Shown piece by piece: positions 49,581 to 57,077 of a stretch of 57,077 nucleotides of DNA (positions are counted from its first letter, which is position 1; every line of letters begins with the position of its first letter). Both the position numbers and the translations under genes were made by a program. This stretch comes from JABACD01 sp047639675 (GTDB lineage: Bacteria > Planctomycetota > UBA1135 > GCA-002686595), in contig JBLIOI010000016.1 of assembly GCA_047639675.1 (NCBI GenBank), positions 1 to 57,077 on the forward strand, written 5' to 3'. Below the pieces are notes generated by a model. It was not told the DNA's origin. It did no database searches and saw only the letters and a program-made list of their open reading frames with translations.

Positions 49581-52250
49581 CTAGGAGCCGAGGCTCTCAG
49601 CGAGGTTGGTCGTAGCCCATTTAAGTGCTGCGTCGAGGCATGAAGCGTCTGTTCCTTGGCCTTGAGCTCGATCGGGACGGCCACCGCCACCGCCCTTAAG
49701 TTGACCACCCATCGACTTGGCAAAAAGCCCGGCTTTCAGGCCTTTCTTTTGCGCCTCGCCAGTGGAGAGCACCTGAAACGGCACGCGCCCGCCTTCTTGG
49801 CCAACCACGACAATGGCCATAGAGTCGGATAAACTGCCCAATCGAGTGGTTAAGTCCTCGATCGACTTTCCGTCCAGGCTGGGAAAGCTGACCACGCCGG
49901 TAAGGATCCCCGCCGTGTCGCTGAGTTGCTTCTTGGCACTTTCAAACGCCTCACCAACATCACCGCCGGAGCTTTCCTTCTGCTTTTTGCTGGCAGCTTT
50001 AAGCTTGTCCTGAAGCGCGCCGATGCGCGCCACAATTTCATCAGGCTGAGCTTTCAAGACAGCCGCTGACTCGCGCAGATTTCGGCGAATTTTTTGAATT
50101 TCAGCCAGGGCTGCGTCGCCCGTGACCGCTTCGATACGACGCACGCCAGCGGACACCGCACGTTCGGAGAGAATCAAGAAGGGTCCAATGTCCCCCGCCG
50201 CGCGCACGTGAATTCCGCCACACAGTTCCGTCGACCAACCGCCGACATCAACCACCCGAACCGTGTCCTCGTATTTTTCACCGAAGAGAGCGGTCACTCC
50301 GCGGCCCTTCGCACTCTCCAAGTCTTCCAAGGTCGTTTCGACCTTCGCGTTAACGATGGTTTGAGAGTTGACGTGGGATTCGACCCTCTCAATCTCTTCT
50401 GCGCTCACTCCTTTGGGGTGCGAGAAGTCAAAACGCAATCGTTCGGCACCGACGTAGGAACCTTGCTGTGCGACGTGATCGCCGAGCACCATCTGCAAAG
50501 CTTTGTGCATCAAGTGCGTTGCCGTGTGATTGCGAACAATTCCAGCACGCTCGCCTGCATTGACCTTGGCCTTCACTGGCGAACCGGCAACTGCTCTACC
50601 CGTTGCTTGGCCAAGATGAACGATGACTGATCCAGCCTTCTTCGTGTTGGACACATCGAACTGAAAGTCCTTTCCAGAGATAGAACCCAGATCCCCGCAC
50701 TGGCCACCAGACTCGGCATAGAACGGCGTTGCATCGAGCACCAATCGGTCCGGAACACCATCACCGCCGGGAAGGAAAAGGCCGACCTGAGTTTCCAGTT
50801 CTAAGCCGAGTGCACCGACTTCGTGGCACTTGGAGTCCGTTTCTGACAAGCCCTCGGCTTCTTCACCCGAAAGCAGCTCCTTGAAGTTACCTTGGGATTT
50901 ACTCGCCTCACGGTGAGTCGCTTGGGCCTTCGCCCAGCCTTCTGAATCTACCTCCAAGCCGTTCTCTTCTGCCATCTGCTCGACAAGGTCCTGCGGGAAG
51001 CCGTAGGTGGCATAGAGGTCATAGGCCAAGTCCCCGGGAAGCACCTTCGCGTTGTCACCTTGGACCTTTGAAGCCAGCTTCTCGAATTCAAGCAGCCCGC
51101 GCCCCAGGGTACGCCCGAAGGAGATTTCCTCTTCCTTCAGGATTAGCTGGATGTGCTTGATGCGACTGGGAATCTCTGGGAAAGCCACACCAAGAATTTC
51201 TGCGACACGCCCGGCGACCAAGAACAGGAAGGGCTCTTCCTGACCAAGCACCTGACGGCCAAATCGAGCCGCACGACGAATCAAGCGGCGCAGGACATAA
51301 CCGCGACCCGTGTTGGACGGCACGGCGCCGTCCGCGATAGCACTTGAGACGGCCCGTACGTGATCGGCGATGACCCGAAAGGCCACGCGCACGATTTCCT
51401 CGGACTCCTCATACTTGACTCCGACCAACTCTTCGATCCGATCAAAGATCGGCGTGAACAAGTCGGTGTCGTAGTTGGAACTTTTGCCCTGCAAAACGGA
51501 CAAGATTCGTTCGAAGCCCATACCCGTGTCGACGTGCTTCTCAGGCAAGTTCTTGAGACTGCCGTCCTCAAGTCGGTTGAATTGGATGAAGACCAGGTTC
51601 CAGAGCTCAATAAAGCGCTCGTTGCCTGCATTCACTCCGATCTCGGGATCAGCTCCGTCCTCGGGATTAGATTCCGGCCCGCCACGATCGATATGAATTT
51701 CCGAACAAGGACCACAGGGACCCGTGGCCCCCATCTCCCAGAAGTTGTCCTCACGGCTGGCTCGTAGCACACGGTCAGGAGAAATACCGGCCTTCTCGAT
51801 CCAAAGACTCTCCGCTTCTACGTCGGCTTCCAATCCATCCTTTTTGTCACCCTCAAAGACGGTCACCCAGAGACGCTCCTTCGGAATCCCCCATACATTG
51901 GTCAAGAGATCCCAAGCCCAAACGATGGCCTCTTCCTTGAAGAAGTCGCCAAAGGACCAGTTGCCCAGCATTTCAAAGAAGGTGTGGTGGTACGTATCGC
52001 GCCCCACCTCTTCCAAGTCGTTGTGCTTGCCGGATACCCGGAGACACTTTTGAGTGTCTACCGCGCGCTTGTAATCCCGTGAACCGGTCCCAAGGAAGAC
52101 ATCCTTGAATTGGTTCATTCCTGCGTTGGTGAATAGCAGAGTGGGATCGTCCGCAGGGAACACTCCCCCAGAGGGCACTTCTCGGTGCCCTCGATTAACA
52201 AAGTGGTCGAGGAAGTCGCGGCGGACCTTTTCTGCAGTGAAGTTCGTCAT
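49581..52250 (-). CDS. alaS: Alanyl-tRNA synthetase
   Basis: An 889-residue class II synthetase of normal length. The N-terminal aminoacylation core has DPTLLFTNAGMNQFKDVFLG and RGYVLRRLIRRAARFG. The editing domain holds HTATHLMHKAL (zinc His pair) and GGWSTELCGGIHV with Cys and His. The C-terminal DHHA1-like domain contains GGGGGRPDRAQGQG. It lies 3' of recA on the same strand, after a terminator. Confidence 0.97.
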   Translation of the reverse strand: MTNFTAEKVRRDFLDHFVNRGHREVPSGGVFPADDPTLLFTNAGMNQFKDVFLGTGSRDYKRAVDTQKCLRVSGKHNDLEEVGRDTYHHTFFEMLGNWSFGDFFKEEAIVWAWDLLTNVWGIPKERLWVTVFEGDKKDGLEADVEAESLWIEKAGISPDRVLRASREDNFWEMGATGPCGPCSEIHIDRGGPESNPEDGADPEIGVNAGNERFIELWNLVFIQFNRLEDGSLKNLPEKHVDTGMGFERILSVLQGKSSNYDTDLFTPIFDRIEELVGVKYEESEEIVRVAFRVIADHVRAVSSAIADGAVPSNTGRGYVLRRLIRRAARFGRQVLGQEEPFLFLVAGRVAEILGVAFPEIPSRIKHIQLILKEEEISFGRTLGRGLLEFEKLASKVQGDNAKVLPGDLAYDLYATYGFPQDLVEQMAEENGLEVDSEGWAKAQATHREASKSQGNFKELLSGEEAEGLSETDSKCHEVGALGLELETQVGLFLPGGDGVPDRLVLDATPFYAESGGQCGDLGSISGKDFQFDVSNTKKAGSVIVHLGQATGRAVAGSPVKAKVNAGERAGIVRNHTATHLMHKALQMVLGDHVAQQGSYVGAERLRFDFSHPKGVSAEEIERVESHVNSQTIVNAKVETTLEDLESAKGRGVTALFGEKYEDTVRVVDVGGWSTELCGGIHVRAAGDIGPFLILSERAVSAGVRRIEAVTGDAALAEIQKIRRNLRESAAVLKAQPDEIVARIGALQDKLKAASKKQKESSGGDVGEAFESAKKQLSDTAGILTGVVSFPSLDGKSIEDLTTRLGSLSDSMAIVVVGQEGGRVPFQVLSTGEAQKKGLKAGLFAKSMGGQLKGGGGGRPDRAQGQGTDASCLDAALKWATTNLAESLGS

Positions 52251-52339
52251 CAGGACGGGCTAGTCAAGACGCGGCGCCCCGGAGGCTGCCGAGCCGGTAA
52301 TCGTTTTTTTTGGGAGTGAGTGTGCGCCTCAAAGAGAAA

Positions 52340-52377
52340 CGCCCTCGGGTCCTGCCGAATGGCAATCCCCGAGGGCG
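52340..52377 (-). terminator. Rho-independent terminator of recA
   Basis: Ten-bp perfect arms (52377-52368 with 52349-52340) and an 18-base loop, followed on the minus strand by TTTCTCTTT. It lies 54 bases past the recA stop. Confidence 0.85.
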
Positions 52378-52431
52378 CAGAGTATAGGCATTGGGGCGGG
52401 GGCCTTCCGACCCCGAACCCGCAGCTGAGTA

Positions 52432-53688
52432 CTACTTTCCGGCGCTAGCCGTAGCTTTCGTCTTGGAGGGCTTACTGGCTGGAGTCTTGCCAGAAGCGGC
52501 CTTAGCTTCTGGCTCTGAGCCGGAAGCCTCCGAACTGGGGGCGTCAGAGTTGGGGGTCTCTGGGCTGGGGGTCTCTGAGGGGGCGGGCTGATCCTTGGCT
52601 GCAGCCTCTGCTGCTTTGGAAAGTCCATCCTCTCGAATCCAACCGTCGAGTTCGTCGGCGAGATCCGGGTTGTCGATCAGGAAGCGTCGGGCGCGTTCCT
52701 GGCCTTGGCCTAGTCGGATCTCCCCTTCTGTGGGGTGTTTCAGCGAGTACCAGGTACCCGAGCGGTTGACGTGCCCGGTGGTCATGCCCATGTCGAGCAG
52801 CTCGCCTTCCTTGCTGATGCCGCCGTTGAACATGATGTCGAACTCGACCTTGCGGAAAGGCGGAGCGATCTTGTTCTTGACCACGGTGACCTTGGTGCGG
52901 TTGCCAACTGTGATGTCGGCTTCCTTGATTTGACCGATGCGGCGGATATCCAGGCGCACGGAGGAGTAGAACTTGAGCGCACGGCCGCCGGTGGTGGTTT
53001 CCGGGCTGCCGAACATCACACCGATCTTCTCACGGATCTGGTTGATGAAGATCACCATGCAATCTGACTTTGCGATGGCGCCGGTCAACTTGCGCAGAGC
53101 TTGACTCATCAATCGCGCATGCAAGCCGACAAAGCTGTCACCCATCTCGCCCTCGATTTCCGCACGGGGTACCAGGGCGGCCACGGAGTCAATCACAACC
53201 ACATCGACGGAATTGGAGCGCACCAGAGTTTCTACGATCTCAAGAGCTTGCTCGCCGGTGTCCGGCTGGCTGACCAGCAGGTCGTCCAAACTTACGCCTA
53301 ATTTTCGGGCATAGGCCGGATCGAGGGCGTGCTCGGCGTCAATAAAGGCACAGATGCCGCCAGATTTCTGCGCATTGGCGATCACATGCAGCGTCAAAGT
53401 CGTCTTGCCAGAACTCTCCGGACCGTAGATTTCGATCACACGGCCCCTGGGCAAGCCACGGCCACCAAGCCCCTGATCCAGGGCGATCGAGCCGGTACTG
53501 ATGCATTCGATGGTCCGCGCCAGGACAGCTTCGTCTCCCATGCGCATGATCGCGCCCTTGCCGTAAGATCGCTCGATGTCTCCCAGGGCAGATTCGAGGG
53601 CCTTGGACTTAGCGGCGGGGGTCATTTGTGTACCGCGTTGTTCGATTGTTTTCGAACTTACGCTGGCTTTCGATCGGCTTGACTTCAT
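52432..53688 (-). CDS. recA: Recombinase RecA
   Basis: A 418-residue RecA. Walker A is GPESSGKTTL, followed by FIDAEHALD and the Walker B strand VVVIDSVAALV; NQIREKIGVMFGSPETTTGG is the L2 DNA-binding loop. The C-terminal tail is longer than usual, and Ser/Pro/Glu/Ala-rich (SETPSPETPNSDAPSSEAS). ATG 53625 would give a shorter start (MTPAAKSKALESALGDI, the family beginning); 53688 has a GGAAG further upstream, so the true start is uncertain. Confidence 0.97.
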   Translation of the reverse strand: MKSSRSKASVSSKTIEQRGTQMTPAAKSKALESALGDIERSYGKGAIMRMGDEAVLARTIECISTGSIALDQGLGGRGLPRGRVIEIYGPESSGKTTLTLHVIANAQKSGGICAFIDAEHALDPAYARKLGVSLDDLLVSQPDTGEQALEIVETLVRSNSVDVVVIDSVAALVPRAEIEGEMGDSFVGLHARLMSQALRKLTGAIAKSDCMVIFINQIREKIGVMFGSPETTTGGRALKFYSSVRLDIRRIGQIKEADITVGNRTKVTVVKNKIAPPFRKVEFDIMFNGGISKEGELLDMGMTTGHVNRSGTWYSLKHPTEGEIRLGQGQERARRFLIDNPDLADELDGWIREDGLSKAAEAAAKDQPAPSETPSPETPNSDAPSSEASGSEPEAKAASGKTPASKPSKTKATASAGK

Positions 53689-53869
53689 GGGACTCGGACG
53701 GTGTTCTTCCTACTGGATACGTTGACCTGTGTGGTGAATTATCGATCCTAGCCCCCCAGAATGCAGGAACAAGCCCGCGTTCGGCTTTTGTTCGGGTTTT
53801 CCCTATCACGGGACCAAATCGCCTACCTGTACAGACGATCGGGGCCCAAAAAGGTCACCCTGCCATCCG

Positions 53870-54769
53870 CTAAACCGTGACGATCGAGAGCAACTCCTCA
53901 TAGCGCCCCGCCAACTCGTCCTTGCTACGCATCGCTAACGGCTCAATCCCGAAGTCTTCCACACAGAAAGATGCAGTCACCGTGCCGTGAAGCATCGCTT
54001 TGCGCATCACGGCCGGATCGACGCTGCCCTCTGCTGCCACATAACCCATGAATCCGCCGGCAAAGGAGTCGCCAGCGCCTGTGGGATCGACCACGTTCTT
54101 GACGGGATAAGCAGGCAATGAGAAATGAGTGTCAGCGCCCATGATGAACGCGCCGTGCTCTCCTTTCTTGAGTAAAACCAACTTGGGTCCCATGCTCAAG
54201 ACCTTGCCCGCAGCGCGGATCAAGTTGTCTTCGCCGGTCAACATGCGCGCTTCTTCGTCGTTCAACACGATGGCGTCGATGCGCTTCAAAAGAGCTTCTA
54301 GGGCCGGTCGCGCGATGTCGATCCACAGGTTCATGGTGTCCGCCATCACGAACTCTGGGCTCTCGACTTGCTCTAACCCCTTCAACTGAACCGCAGGGGC
54401 AGCGTTGGCCAGGAACACAAACTTACTGTTGCAGGCCGCTTCCGGGACCTTCGGATCAAAGTGTTCGAGCACGTTCAAATCAGTAAACGTCGTGTGACGA
54501 GTGTTCCAATCCGCTTCATAGCGACCTCCCCAACGAAAGGTCTTGCCCGGAGCTATCTCGACGCCAGCCGTATCGATGCCCTTGTCGCGCAAGGCTTGTA
54601 GATCCTTCTCCGCAAAATCTTCGCCGACCACACCCACCAAGTGGGAGTGGATGAAGTGGCTGGACGCCACGGCAAAGTAAGTGGCGGATCCGCCGAGAAC
54701 ACCCTTACGGGAGTCGTGGGCGGTTTCGATGTCGTCGTAGGCCAGGGTGCCAATTACGAGCAAACTCAT
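53870..54769 (-). CDS. PfkB-family carbohydrate/nucleoside kinase
   Basis: A 299-residue ribokinase-family kinase. Start ATG 54769 (MSLLVIGTLAYDDIE) fits the family; the open frame reaches 54811. GGSATYFAVASS near the start, LNDEEARMLTG, and the ATP/anion-hole signature DPTGAGDSFAGGFMGY, with the catalytic Asp. The sugar or nucleoside is not readable from sequence (adenosine kinase-like and ribokinase-like members look alike). Confidence 0.92.
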   Translation of the reverse strand: MSLLVIGTLAYDDIETAHDSRKGVLGGSATYFAVASSHFIHSHLVGVVGEDFAEKDLQALRDKGIDTAGVEIAPGKTFRWGGRYEADWNTRHTTFTDLNVLEHFDPKVPEAACNSKFVFLANAAPAVQLKGLEQVESPEFVMADTMNLWIDIARPALEALLKRIDAIVLNDEEARMLTGEDNLIRAAGKVLSMGPKLVLLKKGEHGAFIMGADTHFSLPAYPVKNVVDPTGAGDSFAGGFMGYVAAEGSVDPAVMRKAMLHGTVTASFCVEDFGIEPLAMRSKDELAGRYEELLSIVTV

Positions 54770-54850
54770 AGTGCTATAGGAGGGGATTTTGGGGATCTGT
54801 TCGCGGCGCATGAAAACCGCTTACTCGCCTCAGGTCAACCGAGAAGCTCG

Positions 54851-56104
54851 CTATTGATCTCCATCAGGACGCATGACCTCATCACGCATCTTGGCGGTGC
54901 CCGGCATCATCATGAACAATCCGCCCGCCAAACCGAGGGCAACAGTACAGAGCCTGTAGGTCACGCTGACGGCTACGCCGATGGTGGCAACGGCCCCCAT
55001 CTGCTCGAATAGGTAGCCATAAGCCGCCTCCCCCACCCCCCAGCCGCCTGGAGAAAGGGGCAGAGCTGTGATCAAATTGGCCACGGAAACAACGCCGACG
55101 TAGGCTCCAAAGCCCAAAAGCGTTCCGAAGGCCGTGCCAATCGCGTAGACCGCCGCGACCACGGAGATGTGGTTTCCGAGGGAGAGCAAAATGGAGATCA
55201 CGAGTTCGCCGGGCCGGCCTCGGTACAAGAGTGCTGACTGCTCCAACTTTTGAATGCGTGCTGCCTGGGGCAATTTCGCGATCAGACGATCAAAGCCGAG
55301 GACACGCCGCGGTCCGGGCAGCAAAACAAAAATCATGCCCATGCTCATTGCTACCAATGCCAAGGTGACAGGCAATTGCAGCACCACCCAGTCGCCAGCG
55401 CGCCACCAGACCACGCTACAGGCGAGCAGAACCAGAGACCAAAGTCCGATCAAGCGATCAATGACCACCGTAGCCAAGGCGTCAGCACGGCGTTCTGGGT
55501 GGGCTCGAACCACCATCAGTGCTTTTGGTAAGTCACCGCCGGTCAATCCCGGCATGACCAAGTTGAAAAACAAACCAAGCGAAGAGAATCGAAGCGTATT
55601 CCACCAGCTACTCGGGCAGTTCGCCAATCGCAGAATCCGCCACCATCTCGTCACACCAAAAAACAGGCCGAGCAAGAGCCCCGCGAATGCAGCGACCAAG
55701 CCGCTGCCGTGTAAGTCGTAGAAAACCCGAGGCATTCCAGGGCGCCATTCGTAGCCCGCCACATCGCCTCCACGGCGGGACAGATTCAGGTTCTCGCCAG
55801 CTTGCACAGCCAAGCGCAAGTCTTCCGGCCAAGCAGCGTCCAGGGAGTTCGTGGCATCGACGTCGAATTCCACCACATTTTCGCGCCAGCCGCCCAAAAT
55901 CGTGCCGCTGATACTCAACACTTCCGCCCCTTTATTTGGATCGGCGATGTAGCGCAAGGTGTCCGTCCAAGGCAAACCGTTCGCCACCCAAGCCAGAAGT
56001 AGAGCTGCAAGCAGTGTCTTCAGCAAGGTCGCTAAGCGAGCCTTGCGACGCTTTTTTCGCGCCGCTTCAAGGTCCGGCCCAGGAGAGTCGGCCTGTTTGT
56101 TCAC
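54851..56104 (-). CDS. Lysylphosphatidylglycerol synthase-like (YbhN/UPF0104) membrane protein
   Basis: A 417-residue integral membrane protein of the LPG-synthase transmembrane family. It has about eight helices, with VTRWWRILRLANCPSSWW, FSSLGLFFNLVMPGLTGGDL, VVIDRLIGLWSLV and ALPLSPGGWGVGEAAYGYL as family segments. An N-terminal basic segment and an extra extracytoplasmic insertion at residues 60-125 are present. It likely acts as a lipid flippase or transporter; no aminoacyl transfer domain is fused. Its ATG overlaps the upstream stop by four bases. Confidence 0.88.
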   Translation of the reverse strand: MNKQADSPGPDLEAARKKRRKARLATLLKTLLAALLLAWVANGLPWTDTLRYIADPNKGAEVLSISGTILGGWRENVVEFDVDATNSLDAAWPEDLRLAVQAGENLNLSRRGGDVAGYEWRPGMPRVFYDLHGSGLVAAFAGLLLGLFFGVTRWWRILRLANCPSSWWNTLRFSSLGLFFNLVMPGLTGGDLPKALMVVRAHPERRADALATVVIDRLIGLWSLVLLACSVVWWRAGDWVVLQLPVTLALVAMSMGMIFVLLPGPRRVLGFDRLIAKLPQAARIQKLEQSALLYRGRPGELVISILLSLGNHISVVAAVYAIGTAFGTLLGFGAYVGVVSVANLITALPLSPGGWGVGEAAYGYLFEQMGAVATIGVAVSVTYRLCTVALGLAGGLFMMMPGTAKMRDEVMRPDGDQ

Positions 56105-57077
56105 GGACCAGTTTTAGGGGATGCTTCGGGTTCTTTCCGAGCAGCAGCTTCGGCTTCAGCGGCCTGCAGATCGGCGACCTTAGTGTAGAACCAATTCTCC
56201 CAATCTTCCTCGCGCAGGCTGTTCGGTCCGTCCGTCGTTTTGATCAACGCCTGCATCGCCTTGACTCGCACAAAGCCCGAAAGATCGTTCATGGCGTAGG
56301 AAACCATCAATGCTGCCCAAGTCTGGCGCTGGCGCACATACTGCTCCTCTGTCATATCAGCGAAGGTCGCAGGCAGGCCGTCCTTTGCAACCAATTCCAG
56401 GATACGCGCCACAAGCAGCTCATCCCGGTCTGGACCTTGGCGGCGCTCCAAGTTCAAGATCGACATAAAGCGCGCCAGAATTTCCGGGCCCGCCGCTTCC
56501 ACACTGGCTGTAACCACCGCGGCGCGCGTCCGACTTGCGGAACCCGCCTCGAGGTTCAGCGCGTGGGCCAAACTCATTTCAATCGTGCGCCGCTTGAACT
56601 CCGACAAAAGGTCCGCCAAGACCTGATACCCGGGTGTCCCGGCTTGTGCGTCGCCCATCACGCCTGCAACCGCAGGCAGAACACGCCTGGCTCCATTCAG
56701 ATCAAAGACCGTGGCCTCGATCGCGTCAGCCTTCGCCTTCAGATCCTCTTGCGTCCCCAAGTTTCCGCGCAAGGCCCGCCAACTACCGATCAGCTCGCTC
56801 AAGAGTAAGGCGGTTTGCTTGGCATCTGCTCGCGGAGCATCGATTGCGATGTCCACGGGACCAGCCACATTGAGTCCGAGTCCCAGAGCCCCCAGCCCAA
56901 GCGTCGCCCATTCACGTGAAACATCTGACGGGTCCGAAGCGATAATCCGAGCGCACCAGGCGACTTGAATTGCCGCCAAACGGGGCTTCTTGCTGGAATC
57001 GAACTCCAAGAGTTCCGTCAACAGCTCCAAGCAAGACTCGCTCGGATTCTCCAAGCGCTTGGGTTTGCCCTGCGGAC
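56101..57077 (-). CDS. Uncharacterised helical protein, 5' end outside the window
   Basis: The open frame runs past the right edge (codons for P-Q-G-K-P-K-R precede the first in-window TTG), so the N-terminus is missing. At least 325 residues are seen. Helical and Ala/Leu-rich, HEAT-like in places (FVRVKAMQALIKTTDG), with a C-terminal Ala/Glu-rich tail (AAEAEAAARKEPEASP). No signal or membrane segment in view. It overlaps the YbhN-type gene by four bases, so the two are co-translated. Confidence 0.75.
   Translation of the reverse strand, partial: PQGKPKRLENPSESCLELLTELLEFDSSKKPRLAAIQVAWCARIIASDPSDVSREWATLGLGALGLGLNVAGPVDIAIDAPRADAKQTALLLSELIGSWRALRGNLGTQEDLKAKADAIEATVFDLNGARRVLPAVAGVMGDAQAGTPGYQVLADLLSEFKRRTIEMSLAHALNLEAGSASRTRAAVVTASVEAAGPEILARFMSILNLERRQGPDRDELLVARILELVAKDGLPATFADMTEEQYVRQRQTWAALMVSYAMNDLSGFVRVKAMQALIKTTDGPNSLREEDWENWFYTKVADLQAAEAEAAARKEPEASPKTGP

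Noticed and set aside
55936..56808. 290-codon plus-strand open frame
   Set aside because: Antisense to the YbhN-type and edge genes, which carry membrane helices and coding bias.
1..57077. CRISPR array, insertion sequence or prophage
   Set aside because: No regularly spaced repeats, no transposase or integrase with recognisable motifs, no phage genes were seen.

Overview
The window reads as a chromosomal segment of a planctomycete-like bacterium. Three things point that way. There is a dense set of secreted lipoprotein and sulfatase-type proteins, a formylglycine-generating-enzyme-like protein and a twin-arginine Gfo/Idh/MocA oxidoreductase. There are large secreted HEAT-repeat proteins with a Gly/Pro-rich linker. 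A reprolysin-type protease ends in a C-terminal YWFRD-type domain of the kind I associate with deep-branching Planctomycetota. The taxonomic call is inference. I see no phage, insertion sequence or CRISPR array; this is mostly core chromosome with a secreted-protein fringe.

Left part (1-12.9 kb): a minus-strand operon encodes an FGE-like protein, a cytochrome b562-like four-helix protein, a thioredoxin-like protein and a HAD hydrolase, followed by the first codons of another exported protein. It is divergent from apbE and a Gfo/Idh/MocA gene. Then come a secreted M12B-type metalloprotease, a 1.1-kb stretch with no intact gene (broken reading frames and a cluster of hairpins), and two alkaline-phosphatase/sulfatase-superfamily lipoproteins flanking a DUF442-type phosphatase lipoprotein. 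One of the two sulfatase-like proteins has lost its metal-binding Asp-His.

Centre (13-32 kb): a HEAT-repeat/GATase-like fusion and a DUF72 gene converge on the operon dxr - rseP - ubiA-family - peroxiredoxin. The peroxiredoxin has an in-frame TGA exactly at the peroxidatic position, followed by a SECIS-like stem-loop and an uninterrupted C-terminal half. It is very probably a selenoprotein and is the most striking item here. Divergent from dxr, purM leads an operon with two repeat proteins, an alpha/beta-hydrolase-fold protein lacking its nucleophile, and a membrane-spermidine-synthase fusion. A tandem pair of HEAT-repeat paralogues follows; even their upstream leaders are similar. A histidine kinase is divergent from the second paralogue.

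Right part (32-57 kb): sdhCAB; small and uncharacterised proteins; CvpA-like and NifU-like proteins; a histidine-phosphotransferase-like protein; tRNA-Leu(CAA); dapB with a UDP-sugar pyrophosphorylase; the type II fatty-acid cluster rpmF-plsX-fabH-fabD-fabG-acpP-fabF, with an intrinsic terminator between plsX and fabH; alaS and recA; a PfkB sugar kinase; an LPG-synthase/YbhN-type membrane protein; and a protein that runs off the right edge.

Positions, motifs and hairpins were read from the sequence by eye. Family names are from knowledge of conserved motifs, and no database search was run.
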